Positions 26,004-35,300 of a DNA stretch of 64,000 bases are shown here, piece by piece. Below the pieces are notes generated by a model. The model made no database searches and had not been told where the DNA came from. It worked only from the letters and a program-made list of their open reading frames with translations. Positions within the stretch are counted from its first letter, which is position 1. The number at the start of each line of letters is the position of its first letter. Source of the stretch: Nannocystis sp. RBIL2 (GTDB taxonomy: Bacteria; Myxococcota_A; Polyangia; Nannocystales; Nannocystaceae); assembly GCF_026626745.1 (NCBI RefSeq), contig NZ_JAPNJW010000002.1, positions 744,001 to 808,000 of the forward strand. The letters run 5' to 3'. The position numbers and the translations under genes were made by a program.

Positions 26004-27068
26004 ACTGCGATCGACACCCCGCGCCCTGTCCGCCCCGGCGAGGAGCTCGACCTCGAGCGGCTCGCGCCCTACTTGCGCGATGTCCTGGGAGCGTCGGGCG
26101 ACGCCGAGGTCGCCGTCCAGCAGTTCCCGGGCGGCCACTCCAACCTCACCTACCTCGTCACCGTCGGCGGCGACGCCTACGTCCTGCGGCGGCCGCCGTT
26201 CGGCACCCAGGTCAAGACGGCGCACGACATGGAGCGGGAGCACGCCCTCCTGTCCCGGCTCGCGCCCGTGTGCGAGCGAGCGCCGCGGCCCGTCCACCTC
26301 TGCCTCGACGAGTCGATCCTCGGCGCCAAGTTCTACCTGATGGAGCGGCGCCAGGGCGTCGTCGTCCGCCGCACCCCGCCGCGCGGCGTCGAATTCACCC
26401 CCGTGCTCGCCCGGGGCCTCGCTGCCGCCGCCGCCGACGCGCTCGCCGGCTTGCACGCGATCGACATCGAGGCCACCGGCCTCGTCGCGCTCGGCCACCC
26501 CGACGGCTACGTGCGGCGTCAGGTCGAGGGCTGGACGAAGCGCTACCTGGCGGCCAAGACCGACGACATCCCGGCCGTCGACGCCGTCGCCGCCTGGCTC
26601 TGGGGACACATGCCGACCTCGGGCGCGCCCACGCTTCTTCACAACGACTTCAAGTACGACAACCTCGTGCTCGCCCCCGACGACCTCACGCGGATCACCG
26701 CGATCCTCGACTGGGAGATGGCCACTGTCGGCGACCCGCTCATGGATCTCGGCACCGCCCTCTGCTACTGGGTTCAGGCCGACGACCCGCCCGAGCTGCA
26801 GGCCTTCGCCTTCGGCCCGACGCACGCGCCCGGCAGCTTCACCCGGGCCGAGTTCGCCGAACACTACGCGCGTCGCACCGGTCGCAGCCTCGACGCCATC
26901 CACTTCTACTACGCCTTCGGCCTGTTCAAGACCGCCGTCGTGGCCCAGCAGATCTACCTCCGCTTCGCCCGCGGCCACACGCAAGACCCGCGGTTCGCCA
27001 TCATGATCGAGGCAGTGCGCGTCCTCGCCGCGCAGGCCGAGCGCGCCACCGCCAGGGCCCACCTGTAA
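26001..27068 (+). CDS. APH-family phosphotransferase (ACAD10/11 kinase-like)
   Basis: A 355-aa protein with the aminoglycoside-phosphotransferase fold: FPGGHSNLTYLVTVGG nucleotide loop, YVLRRPP lysine-equivalent strand, catalytic LLHNDFKYDNLVL and metal-binding ILDWEMATVGDPLMDLG. This subgroup occurs beside acyl-CoA dehydrogenases and is not an antibiotic-resistance enzyme. In the animal fusion protein the kinase phosphorylates a hydroxyacyl-CoA that the dehydrogenase partner then processes. Coupled to the upstream gene by a 14-bp array. Confidence 0.88.
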   Translation: MTAIDTPRPVRPGEELDLERLAPYLRDVLGASGDAEVAVQQFPGGHSNLTYLVTVGGDAYVLRRPPFGTQVKTAHDMEREHALLSRLAPVCERAPRPVHLCLDESILGAKFYLMERRQGVVVRRTPPRGVEFTPVLARGLAAAAADALAGLHAIDIEATGLVALGHPDGYVRRQVEGWTKRYLAAKTDDIPAVDAVAAWLWGHMPTSGAPTLLHNDFKYDNLVLAPDDLTRITAILDWEMATVGDPLMDLGTALCYWVQADDPPELQAFAFGPTHAPGSFTRAEFAEHYARRTGRSLDAIHFYYAFGLFKTAVVAQQIYLRFARGHTQDPRFAIMIEAVRVLAAQAERATARAHL

Positions 27069-27099
27069 CGTCCGCCGCGGCGCCCCGTTGACGCCGCGC

Positions 27100-27747
27100 A
27101 TGCCGACCCACCGCGCGCCCCTCGCCCTCGTCCTCGCCCTCCTCGTCCCCGCTTGCGGCAGCGACGGGGATCCGGGCGACGACGGCTCGACCGGCGACGA
27201 CACGACCTCGACCGCGGCGACCGCGAGCACCACCGAAGCCGCCTCGACCGCGGACGCGCCGACCACCTCGAGCACCACCGGCGACGGCGGCACGACGTCC
27301 GGCGCGAGCACGACCTCGCCAGCGAGCACGACCGGAGACGACGACGCGTTGCCGCCGACCGACTCCGCCGAGCAACTCGAGGCGTGGCTGGCCGCCGGCG
27401 TCTACGAGAGCTGGCCCGCCGAGTCGCAGCTCCACGCCTCCGCGGGCCCGCACGGTGGCAACGTGCGGACCTTCGTCAACCCCGCGCTCGCAGAGTCGCT
27501 CGCCGCCAGCGGAACGCACCCGCAAGGGGCTGCCAGCGTGAAGGAGCTGTACGGCGACGGCACCGACGAGATCGTCGGCTACGCAGTGATGGTCAAGCTC
27601 GCCCCCGACAGCGCAGGCGGCGACGGCTGGTACTGGTACGAGCGCCTCGACACCACCGTGTACGCGGATGACATCGGCGTCAACCTGTGTACCGGCTGCC
27701 ACGGCGGTGGGTCCGATTACGTCCTCACACCGTGGCCGCTGCAGTGA
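27100..27747 (+). CDS. Cytochrome P460-like lipoprotein with one CxxCH
   Basis: A 215-aa protein. A lipobox (LVPACG) is followed by a Thr/Ser/Asp linker to about residue 85, then a short domain. The domain includes SVKELYGDGTDEIVGYAVMVK, GWYWYERLD and the heme-c motif CTGCH, which matches the pattern of P460-type domains. A role in small-molecule or nitrogen-oxide redox is possible by family but not shown. ATG 27100 is chosen over TTG 27088. Confidence 0.7.
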   Translation: MPTHRAPLALVLALLVPACGSDGDPGDDGSTGDDTTSTAATASTTEAASTADAPTTSSTTGDGGTTSGASTTSPASTTGDDDALPPTDSAEQLEAWLAAGVYESWPAESQLHASAGPHGGNVRTFVNPALAESLAASGTHPQGAASVKELYGDGTDEIVGYAVMVKLAPDSAGGDGWYWYERLDTTVYADDIGVNLCTGCHGGGSDYVLTPWPLQ

Positions 27748-27816
27748 GGTGATCCAGACGATGTCGGGCGCCGCGCACGTCGCCACGCCGGAGAAGTGGT
27801 GCTACAGTGACGAAGC

Positions 27817-27996
27817 GCGAGCGGGACGCTCGGCATGAGGCCTAAAGTTCTACCTACTCCGTTCGACCAGGGGTCCGTCTCTGACCAGCAGGTGTGCAGG
27901 CTCGTCCGACGAGAAGCCCGACGCGGTTAACGCAGATCCCACCTACTAGATGTAGGGGTTGAACTTCGGCCACATCATGTCGGGCGACCCGCTCGC
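27817..27996 (+). ncRNA. ssrS: 6S RNA
   Basis: A 180-base segment with no coding potential folds as expected for 6S RNA, the RNA that binds the sigma-70 holoenzyme. GCGAGCGGG (27817) pairs with CCCGCTCGC (27988); CATGA...GGCC pairs with GGCC...TCATG; and AAGTTC pairs with GAACTT. Inside, GCTCGTCCGACGAGAAGCC matches the conserved 6S element (GCTCGGTCCGTCCGAGAAGCC in E. coli). A TACAGT -10-like hexamer lies at 27803-27808, and a T-rich stretch follows the closing stem. Length agrees with the usual 180-190 nt. Confidence 0.8.
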
Positions 27997-28155
27997 CTTT
28001 TGGTTCTCTCCGCTCGCGGCGACTTCGGCCCCGAGACATGTCCGTCGAGCGACGCTCGCGGAGCCGTCGTCGCGCGTGAGGCTCGCGGGTGTACGCAGTT
28101 AGCCGGCTGGCGGCCACCGGCGTCCGCGCCGGGTTGTGGTAGAGTCCGCGGCCTC

Positions 28156-28674
28156 ATGGCAAACCCGCGCGTCTACTTCGACATCTCCATCGGCGGTGCT
28201 CCCGCCGGCCGCATCGTGTTCGAGCTGTTCGCCGACGTCGTCCCGACGACCGCGGAGAACTTCCGCGCGCTGAGCACCGGCGAGAAGGGCGTCGGCCGCT
28301 CCGGCAAGCCGCTCCACTTCAAGGGCTCGAGCTTCCACCGCATCATCCCGGGCTTCATGTGCCAGGGCGGCGACTTCACCCGCGGCAACGGCACCGGCGG
28401 CGAGTCGATCTACGGCGAGAAGTTCGCCGACGAGAACTTCAAGCTGAAGCACACCAGCAAGTACCTGCTGTCGATGGCCAACGCGGGCCCCGGCTCCAAC
28501 GGCTCGCAGTTCTTCATCACCACCGCCGAGACCCCCTGGCTCGACGGCAAGCACGTCGTGTTCGGCAAGGTCGTGTCCGGCACCGAGGTGGTCGACGCGA
28601 TGGAGAAGGTCGGCTCCCGCAACGGCGCCACCAGCAAGACCGTCACCATCGAGGACTCCGGCCTGGAGGCCTGA
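28156..28674 (+). CDS. Cyclophilin-type peptidyl-prolyl isomerase, eukaryote-like
   Basis: A 172-aa cytoplasmic PPIase. It carries the whole cyclophilin core: FHRIIPGFMCQGGDFT, GSQFFITTAETPWLDGKHVVFG and SRNGATSKTVTI. The loop GVGRSGKPLHFKGSSF is the divergent-loop insertion typical of plant and some other eukaryotic cyclophilins, and overall the sequence is closer to eukaryotic CypA than to bacterial PpiA/B. This suggests a transferred or eukaryote-like lineage gene. It lies directly downstream of the 6S RNA. Confidence 0.93.
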   Translation: MANPRVYFDISIGGAPAGRIVFELFADVVPTTAENFRALSTGEKGVGRSGKPLHFKGSSFHRIIPGFMCQGGDFTRGNGTGGESIYGEKFADENFKLKHTSKYLLSMANAGPGSNGSQFFITTAETPWLDGKHVVFGKVVSGTEVVDAMEKVGSRNGATSKTVTIEDSGLEA

Positions 28675-28695
28675 GCCGGCGTGGCGCCCCGCCCG

Positions 28696-28764
28696 CCTGT
28701 CTCTTTAACCATGTCCCCGGGACCAGGCACGCCTGGTCTTCGGGGCATGTCTTTTTGTGCGCAG
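28696..28764. repeat. 14-bp array after the cyclophilin gene
   Basis: CCTG 28696, CATG 28710 and CAGG 28724 are 14 bp apart; after an 8-bp step CCTG 28732 and CATG 28746 resume the pitch. It lies between the convergent cyclophilin and acyltransferase genes and may act as a bidirectional 3' hairpin. A further single unit (TCTG 28844, CAGG 28858) overlaps the acyltransferase stop. Confidence 0.75.
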
Positions 28765-28851
28765 GACCCGCTCGCCCGCGACCCGCGTCCACCGTCGCTC
28801 CCGCTCTCTGCGCGCCCTCCCCCCTTCGGCCGCGCGCAAGCCGTCTGTCCC

Positions 28852-29655
28852 TCAGGACAGGTCGCTCCGCCCCCGCCCGGCCGGCTCGCCGTCGACCTCG
28901 GCGAGGTCCACCCCGCGCACGGCCGCCAGCCCCGCCAGCATCCGCGCCCGCACCTCCGCGCGCAGGTCGGCGGCGTCGGCCCCCGGACCGAGGTCGGCCA
29001 GCGCGACCGGCGGCAGCACCTGGACCGTGATCGGCAGCCGCGCACGATCGAGGCCGATCCGCCACGACGACTTCGGCAGCGCCGCGCTGGTGCCGTCGAT
29101 CACGATCGGCACGACCGGCACCCCGGCCTCGACCGCCAGCGAGAACGCGCCGTGCTTGAACCCGCGGATCCGGCCGTCGCGCGAGCGCGTGCCCTCGGGG
29201 AACATGAACACCGACGAGCCGGCGTCGAGGTTGTCGCGGCACGTGCGGAGCACCGCCGCGATGCTGGCCGCGTCGCCGCGGCGCAGCCCCACGTAGCGGT
29301 TCAGCGTCATGTTCCAGCCGATGAACGGCACCCGGAACACGCTCGTCTTCGCTACCCACTTGAAGTGGCGGAACAGGGTGAACAGCACCAGCGTGTCGAC
29401 GTGCGACTGGTGGTTCGAGCACAGCACGTAGACCCCGCCCGGGGCGATGTGCTCGCGGCCGCGGACGCGGACGTCCCAGCCGGGCATCAACAGCGCGTAG
29501 TGGCCGCCCCACAGGCAGGTGTAGCGGTGGAGCAGCGCCCGCCTGCGGTCGAACGGCGCAGTGACGGCCGTGATCACCAGCGCGCCGGCGAACCACAGCG
29601 GCTGGCTGAGGATGAAGTAGAGCCCGAACAGCAGGGCGGCCGCGATCCGCAGCAC
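28852..29655 (-). CDS. 1-acylglycerol-3-phosphate acyltransferase (PlsC-like)
   Basis: A 267-aa inner-membrane enzyme that acylates lysophosphatidate. It has an N-terminal hydrophobic segment, the catalytic NHQSHVD (HX4D), the substrate-binding FPEGTRSR and the VPIVIDGT strand. The GTG at 29655 is used; a GGAGAGGGAG purine run lies upstream. It follows the thioredoxin-like gene by 31 bp on the same strand. Confidence 0.92.
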   Translation of the reverse strand: MLRIAAALLFGLYFILSQPLWFAGALVITAVTAPFDRRRALLHRYTCLWGGHYALLMPGWDVRVRGREHIAPGGVYVLCSNHQSHVDTLVLFTLFRHFKWVAKTSVFRVPFIGWNMTLNRYVGLRRGDAASIAAVLRTCRDNLDAGSSVFMFPEGTRSRDGRIRGFKHGAFSLAVEAGVPVVPIVIDGTSAALPKSSWRIGLDRARLPITVQVLPPVALADLGPGADAADLRAEVRARMLAGLAAVRGVDLAEVDGEPAGRGRSDLS

Positions 29656-29686
29656 CCCACGAACATACGGGCTCCCTCTCCTGCGC

Positions 29687-30181
29687 TCAAGGCTTGCCGG
29701 CCACCAGCGGGCCCAGCCGGACCATGATGTGCTCGACCGCCCGCGAACCCTTGATCCCGCCCTCGATCTGCTTGCCGCTGGCGCGCCCCTCCGCGTCGGG
29801 CACCGCGAACAGCGGGATGAAGCGCGACTTGTAGCCCGCAGCCTCCAGCCGCGCCCGGTCGCGGTCGATGTCGAACTCGAGGAAGCGCACCCCCATCAGC
29901 CGCTGGTCGAGCTGCCCCGACTTCACCGCGTCGTGAAAGGCCACGCACGGCTCGCACCAGCCGGCGCCGACAGCGACGATCAGCGTTCCGGCCTCACGCG
30001 CCGCCTCCTCGCGCACGATCGTCGCCACGTCTCCGGCTTCGGGCGCGGCGATCAGGCGCGGCTTGGCCGGCTCGACCTTGGCCGGCGGAGCGGGCACGGA
30101 CGGGCTCGCCGGCTCCGCGCACGCGAACGTGCCGGCGAGCGCGAGCGAGAGCGGAGCGAGGCGACGACGGCGAGGCGACAC
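29687..30181 (-). CDS. Thioredoxin-like lipoprotein
   Basis: A 164-aa exported protein with a lipobox at GTFACAEP, a Pro/Ala linker, and a thioredoxin fold with the WCEPC active site. The cis-Pro appears in RFIPLF. It resembles the DsbD-C/TlpA-like periplasmic reductases. The GTG at 30181 gives a normal twin-basic signal peptide; the longer frame upstream is Arg/Ala-rich. Probably co-transcribed with the acyltransferase gene. Confidence 0.85.
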   Translation of the reverse strand: MSPRRRRLAPLSLALAGTFACAEPASPSVPAPPAKVEPAKPRLIAAPEAGDVATIVREEAAREAGTLIVAVGAGWCEPCVAFHDAVKSGQLDQRLMGVRFLEFDIDRDRARLEAAGYKSRFIPLFAVPDAEGRASGKQIEGGIKGSRAVEHIMVRLGPLVAGKP

Positions 30182-30261
30182 GGCCCCAGCATGCCAGACC
30201 GCGCGCGCCTCGGCACGCGCCGCGGCAGGCGGCCCGCGCCGCCCCGGCGTGAACTGCCGCG

Positions 30262-30530
30262 CACATGCTCGCGCGCTGCCGCGAGCAGGCTCGCGGACCC
30301 TCATGTTCCCCCGAGGACACGCGCTCGCCACCGCCCGATCGCCCGCCTGGCCGCCGAGGCCGGCGTGCCGATCGTCATCGACTGCACCGGCCCCGCCCTG
30401 CCCCGCGACGTTCGAGCGCCTGGATCCGCAGCGCGTCGACGTCCGCGTGCCCAGTCCCCGCTCCCGACTCCAACGGCGGCGACCTCGAACTGCTCCAGAC
30501 CCGCGTCCGCGAGCTCATGGTCGCCCCCTT
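30262..30530 (+). pseudogene. Decayed PlsC-like acyltransferase fragment
   Basis: Conceptual translation across three frames recovers the C-terminal half of a PlsC-type enzyme: LARCREQ...SPEDTRS (compare FPEGTRS), then in another frame PIARLAAEAGVPIVIDCTGPALPRD, then ERLDPQRVDVRVPSP, and finally SNGGDLELLQTRVRELM. The catalytic half and any start are missing. It faces the intact plsC-like gene 600 bp away and is a frameshifted remnant, perhaps of a diverged duplicate. Confidence 0.7.
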
Positions 30531-30605
30531 CCGCGGCCCCCGCGAGCCGTGCCCCCCGCGGCCCAGAGCGCTCGCCGCCCGCCGAACAGTTGCCGCGTTA
30601 CACCT

Positions 30606-30703
30606 CATGGTCTCAGAGACATGTTCATGGCGCCATGTCCTGTGCGCCATGCCCGATCCGACATGCCGATGAAGACATGTCCACTACGACATGTCCTCTC
30701 GGA
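30606..30703. repeat. Phased CATG array, seven copies at 14-bp pitch
   Basis: CATG at 30606, 30620, 30634, 30648, 30662, 30676 and 30690 in exact 14-bp register, plus one off-register CATG at 30626. The last unit has the consensus spacer TCCTCTCGGA. It lies between the decayed acyltransferase and the 3' end of the aminopeptidase gene. Confidence 0.95.
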
Positions 30704-30761
30704 TCGGCCGCGGCGCTCCGCCCCGAACGCCGTGAGCGGCCGCCGCGAGCGGCCGCCGCCG

Positions 30762-32087
30762 TCAGCTCTGGCCGACCAGCGCCTCGAGCTCCGCGACCCG
30801 CTTGGGCGCCCCCGCGCTGAGCACCTCGGGCGCCCCGGCGGTGACCAGAACGTCGTCCTCGACGCGGATCCCGACCCCGCGCAGCCCGGCCGGCACCTCC
30901 TCGATGACCGGGAAGTACAACCCCGGCTCGACCGTCAGCACGAAGCCGGCGCGCAGCGGCTGGGCCCGGCCGTCGACGGTGTAGCGGCCGACGTCGTGGA
31001 CATCGGCGCCGAGCCAGTGGCTGGTCTTGTGCGGGTAGTACGGCTTGTACAGCTCCTCCTCGATCGCCTCGTCGACGCCGGCCTGGACCAGGCCGAGCGA
31101 TCGCAGCCCGTCGCACAGCACGCGCAGGCACGCCTCGTGGATCGCGTCGAGGCTCGATCCGACCACCGCCGCTGCGATCCCGGCCTCGTTGGCGGCCAGC
31201 GCGATCTCGTAGGCGTCGCGCTGCGCCGGCGTGAAGCGGCCGCTGACCGGGAACGTGCGCGTGATGTCGCCGGTGAACAGCTCCCACTCCGCACCGGCGT
31301 CGACCAGCAGCAGGTCGCCGGCGGCGAGCGCCCCGCGAGAGGCGGTGTAGTGGAGCGTGTTGGCGTTGATGCCCGCGGCGACGATCGTCTCGTAACCGGG
31401 CCCACTCGCCCCGCGGCGGCGGAACTCGTGCTCGAGCAGCGCCTCGAGCTCGAGCTCGAGCCGACCGGGCCGGGTCGCCCGCATCGCCGCCACGTGGCCC
31501 GCCGCGCTGATGTCGACCGCGCGGCGCAGCGCAGTCATCGCCGCCGCGTCCTTCACCAGGCGGTCCTCGGCCAGCAGCGCCCGCGCGTCGCCCAGCCAGG
31601 TCGGCGCGACCTCGCCCCGGCGGTCGCCGGCGCGCAGCCGCTCGATCGCGGCGAACGCCGCCCGATCGAGCTCGGAACATGTCGAAAAGGGCAGGTACAG
31701 CTCTTCGACCCCGTCGAGGAGGCGCGGCAGCTCGAGCTCGAGCTGCGCGATCGGGAACACCGCGTCGACGCCGAGCTGCTCGCGGGCCTCGTCCGCGCTC
31801 GGCCGGCGGCCGTGGTACAGCACGTCGCGCTCGTCCTGGACCGGCAAGAACAGCGCGCTCGCCGGCGCCCGGCCCGGCCGCAGCAGCAGCACCGCGCCGG
31901 GCTCGGCGGCGCCGGTCAGGTAGTAGAAGTTCGAGTCCGGCCGGAAGCGGTAACGCGTGTCGCCGGAGCGGGTCGGCGGCTCGCCGGCGGCCAGCAGCAG
32001 CGCGGCGTCGCCGAGGCGCGCGGAGAGGCGGGAGCGACGCGCGGCGCAGGCCGCCAGATCCGGTGCAGCGACGGAGGGCTGAGGCAC
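30762..32087 (-). CDS. Xaa-Pro aminopeptidase (aminopeptidase P family)
   Basis: A 441-aa M24 metallopeptidase removing N-terminal residues before proline. An N-terminal creatinase-like domain (RYRFRPDSNFYYLTG) precedes the pita-bread domain with metal-ligand motifs LLVDAGAEWELFTGDITRTFP, HKTSHWLGADVHD and LTVEPGLYFP. The GTG at 32087 gives the usual length; upstream ATGs extend into unlikely sequence. A TATTCT -10-like hexamer sits close to the GTG, so the mRNA could have a very short leader. A 14-bp unit lies in coding sequence at 31678-31695. Confidence 0.9.
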   Translation of the reverse strand: MPQPSVAAPDLAACAARRSRLSARLGDAALLLAAGEPPTRSGDTRYRFRPDSNFYYLTGAAEPGAVLLLRPGRAPASALFLPVQDERDVLYHGRRPSADEAREQLGVDAVFPIAQLELELPRLLDGVEELYLPFSTCSELDRAAFAAIERLRAGDRRGEVAPTWLGDARALLAEDRLVKDAAAMTALRRAVDISAAGHVAAMRATRPGRLELELEALLEHEFRRRGASGPGYETIVAAGINANTLHYTASRGALAAGDLLLVDAGAEWELFTGDITRTFPVSGRFTPAQRDAYEIALAANEAGIAAAVVGSSLDAIHEACLRVLCDGLRSLGLVQAGVDEAIEEELYKPYYPHKTSHWLGADVHDVGRYTVDGRAQPLRAGFVLTVEPGLYFPVIEEVPAGLRGVGIRVEDDVLVTAGAPEVLSAGAPKRVAELEALVGQS

Positions 32088-32308
32088 GATCCAAGAATAG
32101 GACCGCAAGCACTGCGGCCCCTTCGGATCCCGCGTGCGGGATGTCATGCAGCCGCGGTGCGCAACGCCGTGCGCGAGCCCTTCCGGGGGTTTGCGCGAGT
32201 CGGCCGCGGCTCGGCTGCCGAATGCGGCGACCTTCCGCGGCAACGGTCGCGTGCGCTCCGCTCCGGAGGGATTGCACCCAGCCGCCGGCCGGCGGAGAGT
32301 TGCCGCCG

Positions 32309-35300
32309 ATGGCGACGCAAAAACTGAGCAACCAGCGGATCCACGAGGTACAGCAGGTCCTCGCCTCGTACGTCCCCAAGCTGCCCGGGACCGACGTCAA
32401 CCTCCTGGCGGCCCTCTGCAAGGCGGTGTTGACCTCGGTCGACCTCCGAGACATCCGGCGGGTGGCGAGCGCCGAGCTCGTCGAGCAGCTCGAGCAGGTC
32501 CTGAGCACGATCAAGACCCGCGGCCGCGGCGAGATCAACTCCGTCGTGCGCCGGCACGACGACAGCGTCGTCCTCGAGAGCTGCCTCGAAGACCAGCCGT
32601 TCCTGGTGTCCTCGCTGCGCGCGCTGTTCGGCGCGGAGCGGCTCGAGATCGCCAGCCTGATGAACGCGGTCATCAAGGTCCGGCGCGACTCCGCCGGCAA
32701 CCTGACCAGCATCGGCATGGGCGCGCCGGAGTCGGTGATCCGCGTCGAGCTCGACCCCGGCCAACATGTCCCCGAGGACATCGAGGACCGCTTCCGCACC
32801 CGCCTGCGGATCGTGCAGGCGATGGTGCGCGACTTCCAGCCGATGAAGCGCCGGCTGCAGGACCTCGCCGACGACTACCTGCGGGCCGCCAACGCCGAGA
32901 GCAACGATCGCAGCCTGACCCTGCGGGAGACCGAGGGCATGGTCCGCTGGCTGTGCGAGGAGAACCTCGTCCTGCTGGGCATCGAGGAGTACGACGAGCA
33001 GGGCCACCGGATCTCGACGCTCGGCACCGCCTCCGTCAACCTCAGCGAGCGCGACGCCGATCGCTTCGCCGCCTACGCCCGCGACCTCGATCGCACCGTC
33101 CGCTACCACCGCAGCAACGAGGAGTCGCCGGTCCACCGCAGCGGCAAGCCCGGCCACTTCGTCGTCACCCGCGTAGGTCGCGACGGCCAGCCCGTCGGCA
33201 CCTGCCTGATCAACGGCCTCTTCACCTACAAGGCGCTGCACACCCCGCCGGAGGAGATCCCGTTCCTGCGCGTCATGCTGCGCAAGCTGCTGACCGAGCG
33301 CAGCGTCTCGATCGACAGCCACCGCGGCAAGAGCCTGACCAACGCCTTCAACTCGCTGCCGCTCGAGTACCTGCTGACCCAGAGCGAGGACAGCATCTGG
33401 GAGCTCACCGACCGCGTGCTGCGGGCCGAGGTCGAGGGCGGCTCCGACGTCCACATCAACGTCGGCGAGGACGGCCGGTTCGTGTTCGCCTTCGTCAGCC
33501 TCCCGCGCGAGCAGTTCAACGACGAGCTGCGGCTGCAGGTGCAGGAGAAGCTGCAGCGCGAGTTCGGGGCGACCTACTCCGACTTCGGCGTCTACATGGA
33601 TCGCTACGACAACGCGATCATCCACTACTACATGACCGGCCCGACCCCGTTCGCGGCCGTCGACACCGAGCGCGTGCGCAGCGAGGTGCTCGCGCTGGCC
33701 AAGGGCTGGAACGAGCGCCTGCGCGAGGCGCTGTCCGAGCTCGCCCCGCCCGACCAGGTCGAGGAGCTGTTCGAGCTGTACCACGGCGCCTTCAGCGAGG
33801 AGCACAAGCGCCGCGCCGGCGACCAGCGGCTGCTCGGCGACCTGCGCTGCATCGAGAACATCCGCCGCGGCGCCGAGTTCGACTTCGACCTCTACGTCTC
33901 GGTCACCGGCGATCACCCGGGCAGCCTCAACCTGCGCGTGTTCAGCCGCAAGGCGATGAACCTCAGCGACGAGCTGCCGCTGATCGGCAGCTTCGGCTTC
34001 AAGGTCGTCGACGAGTACGCGCGTCCGGTCCACATCGCTCACACGACCCCGTTCGAGCTCGACAACTACCGCCTCGACGTCCGCCCCGAGCGGATCCCCG
34101 CGGTCATGAGCCGCGCCGACGAGATCCGCACCACCCTGCGCCAGGTCTACGCCGGCACGATGGGCCGCGACTCGCTCAACCAGCTGATCGTGGCGACGAC
34201 GATGACCGCGCTCGAGGTCGAGCTCCTGCGCGCCTACGTCGCCTACCTCCACCAGGTCCGCTGCCCGTTCACCTCGGCGCTGATCCGGCAGACGCTGATC
34301 GCCTACCCGACCGTCGCCTCAGCGCTGGTCTCGTGGCTCGACGCCCGCTACGACCCGACCAGCGCCAGCCCGCAGCTGGCCGAGGTCACCGACAAGACCC
34401 TCGAGGCCGAGCTGCGCGACGTCGCCGACTACACCGCCGACCGCGTGCTGCGGGCCGTCGCCGACGTCGTCCGCGCCACGCTGCGCACCAACGCGTTCGT
34501 CATCGCGACGACCGAGGGCGCGCGCCGTGATCAGACCCCGGCGATGGCGTTCAAGTTCGACGGCCAGCGCGTCCCGTTCGGCCCCGATCCCAAGCCGCTG
34601 CGCGAGATCTTCATCTACCACCCCGACTTCGAGGGCGTGCACCTCCGCGGCGGCCGCGTCGCCCGCGGCGGCATCCGCTTCTCCGATCGGCCGGACGACT
34701 TCCGCACCGAGATCCACGGCCTCATGGCCACGCAGATGGTCAAGAACGTGCTGATCGTGCCGGTCGGCGCCAAGGGTGGCTTCGTGCTGCGCCAGGCCCC
34801 GACCGACCGCAACGAGCTGCGCGCCGCCGGCGACCGCTACTACCAGCTCTTCGTCGAGGCGCTGCTGTCGGTCACCGACAACGTCGTCGGCGGCGAGGTC
34901 ATCACCCCGCCGGGCATCCTCCACACCGAGGGCCCCGACCCGTACCTCGTCGTCGCCGCCGACAAGGGCACCGCGCACCTGTCGGACACCGCCAACAGCG
35001 TCAGCATGAGCCACAAGTTCTGGCTCGACGACGCGTTCGCCTCGGGCGGCTCGAACGGCTACGACCACAAGGCCACCGGCATCACCGCCCGCGGCGCGTG
35101 GGAGACCACCAAGCGGAACTTCCGCGAGATGGGCATCGACCCCGAGGCCGACGTCATCACGGCGATCGGCGTCGGCGACATGAGCGGCGACGTGTTCGGC
35201 AACGGCCTGCTGCGCAGCCGCACCATCAAGCTGCTGGCGGCCTTCAACCACGCCCACGTCTTCATCGACCCGACGCCTGACCCCGAGGTCAGCTTCGGCG

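Noticed and set aside
26001..27068. Aminoglycoside resistance gene
   Set aside because: The APH fold is clear, but the subgroup and its acyl-CoA dehydrogenase neighbour indicate a metabolic kinase.
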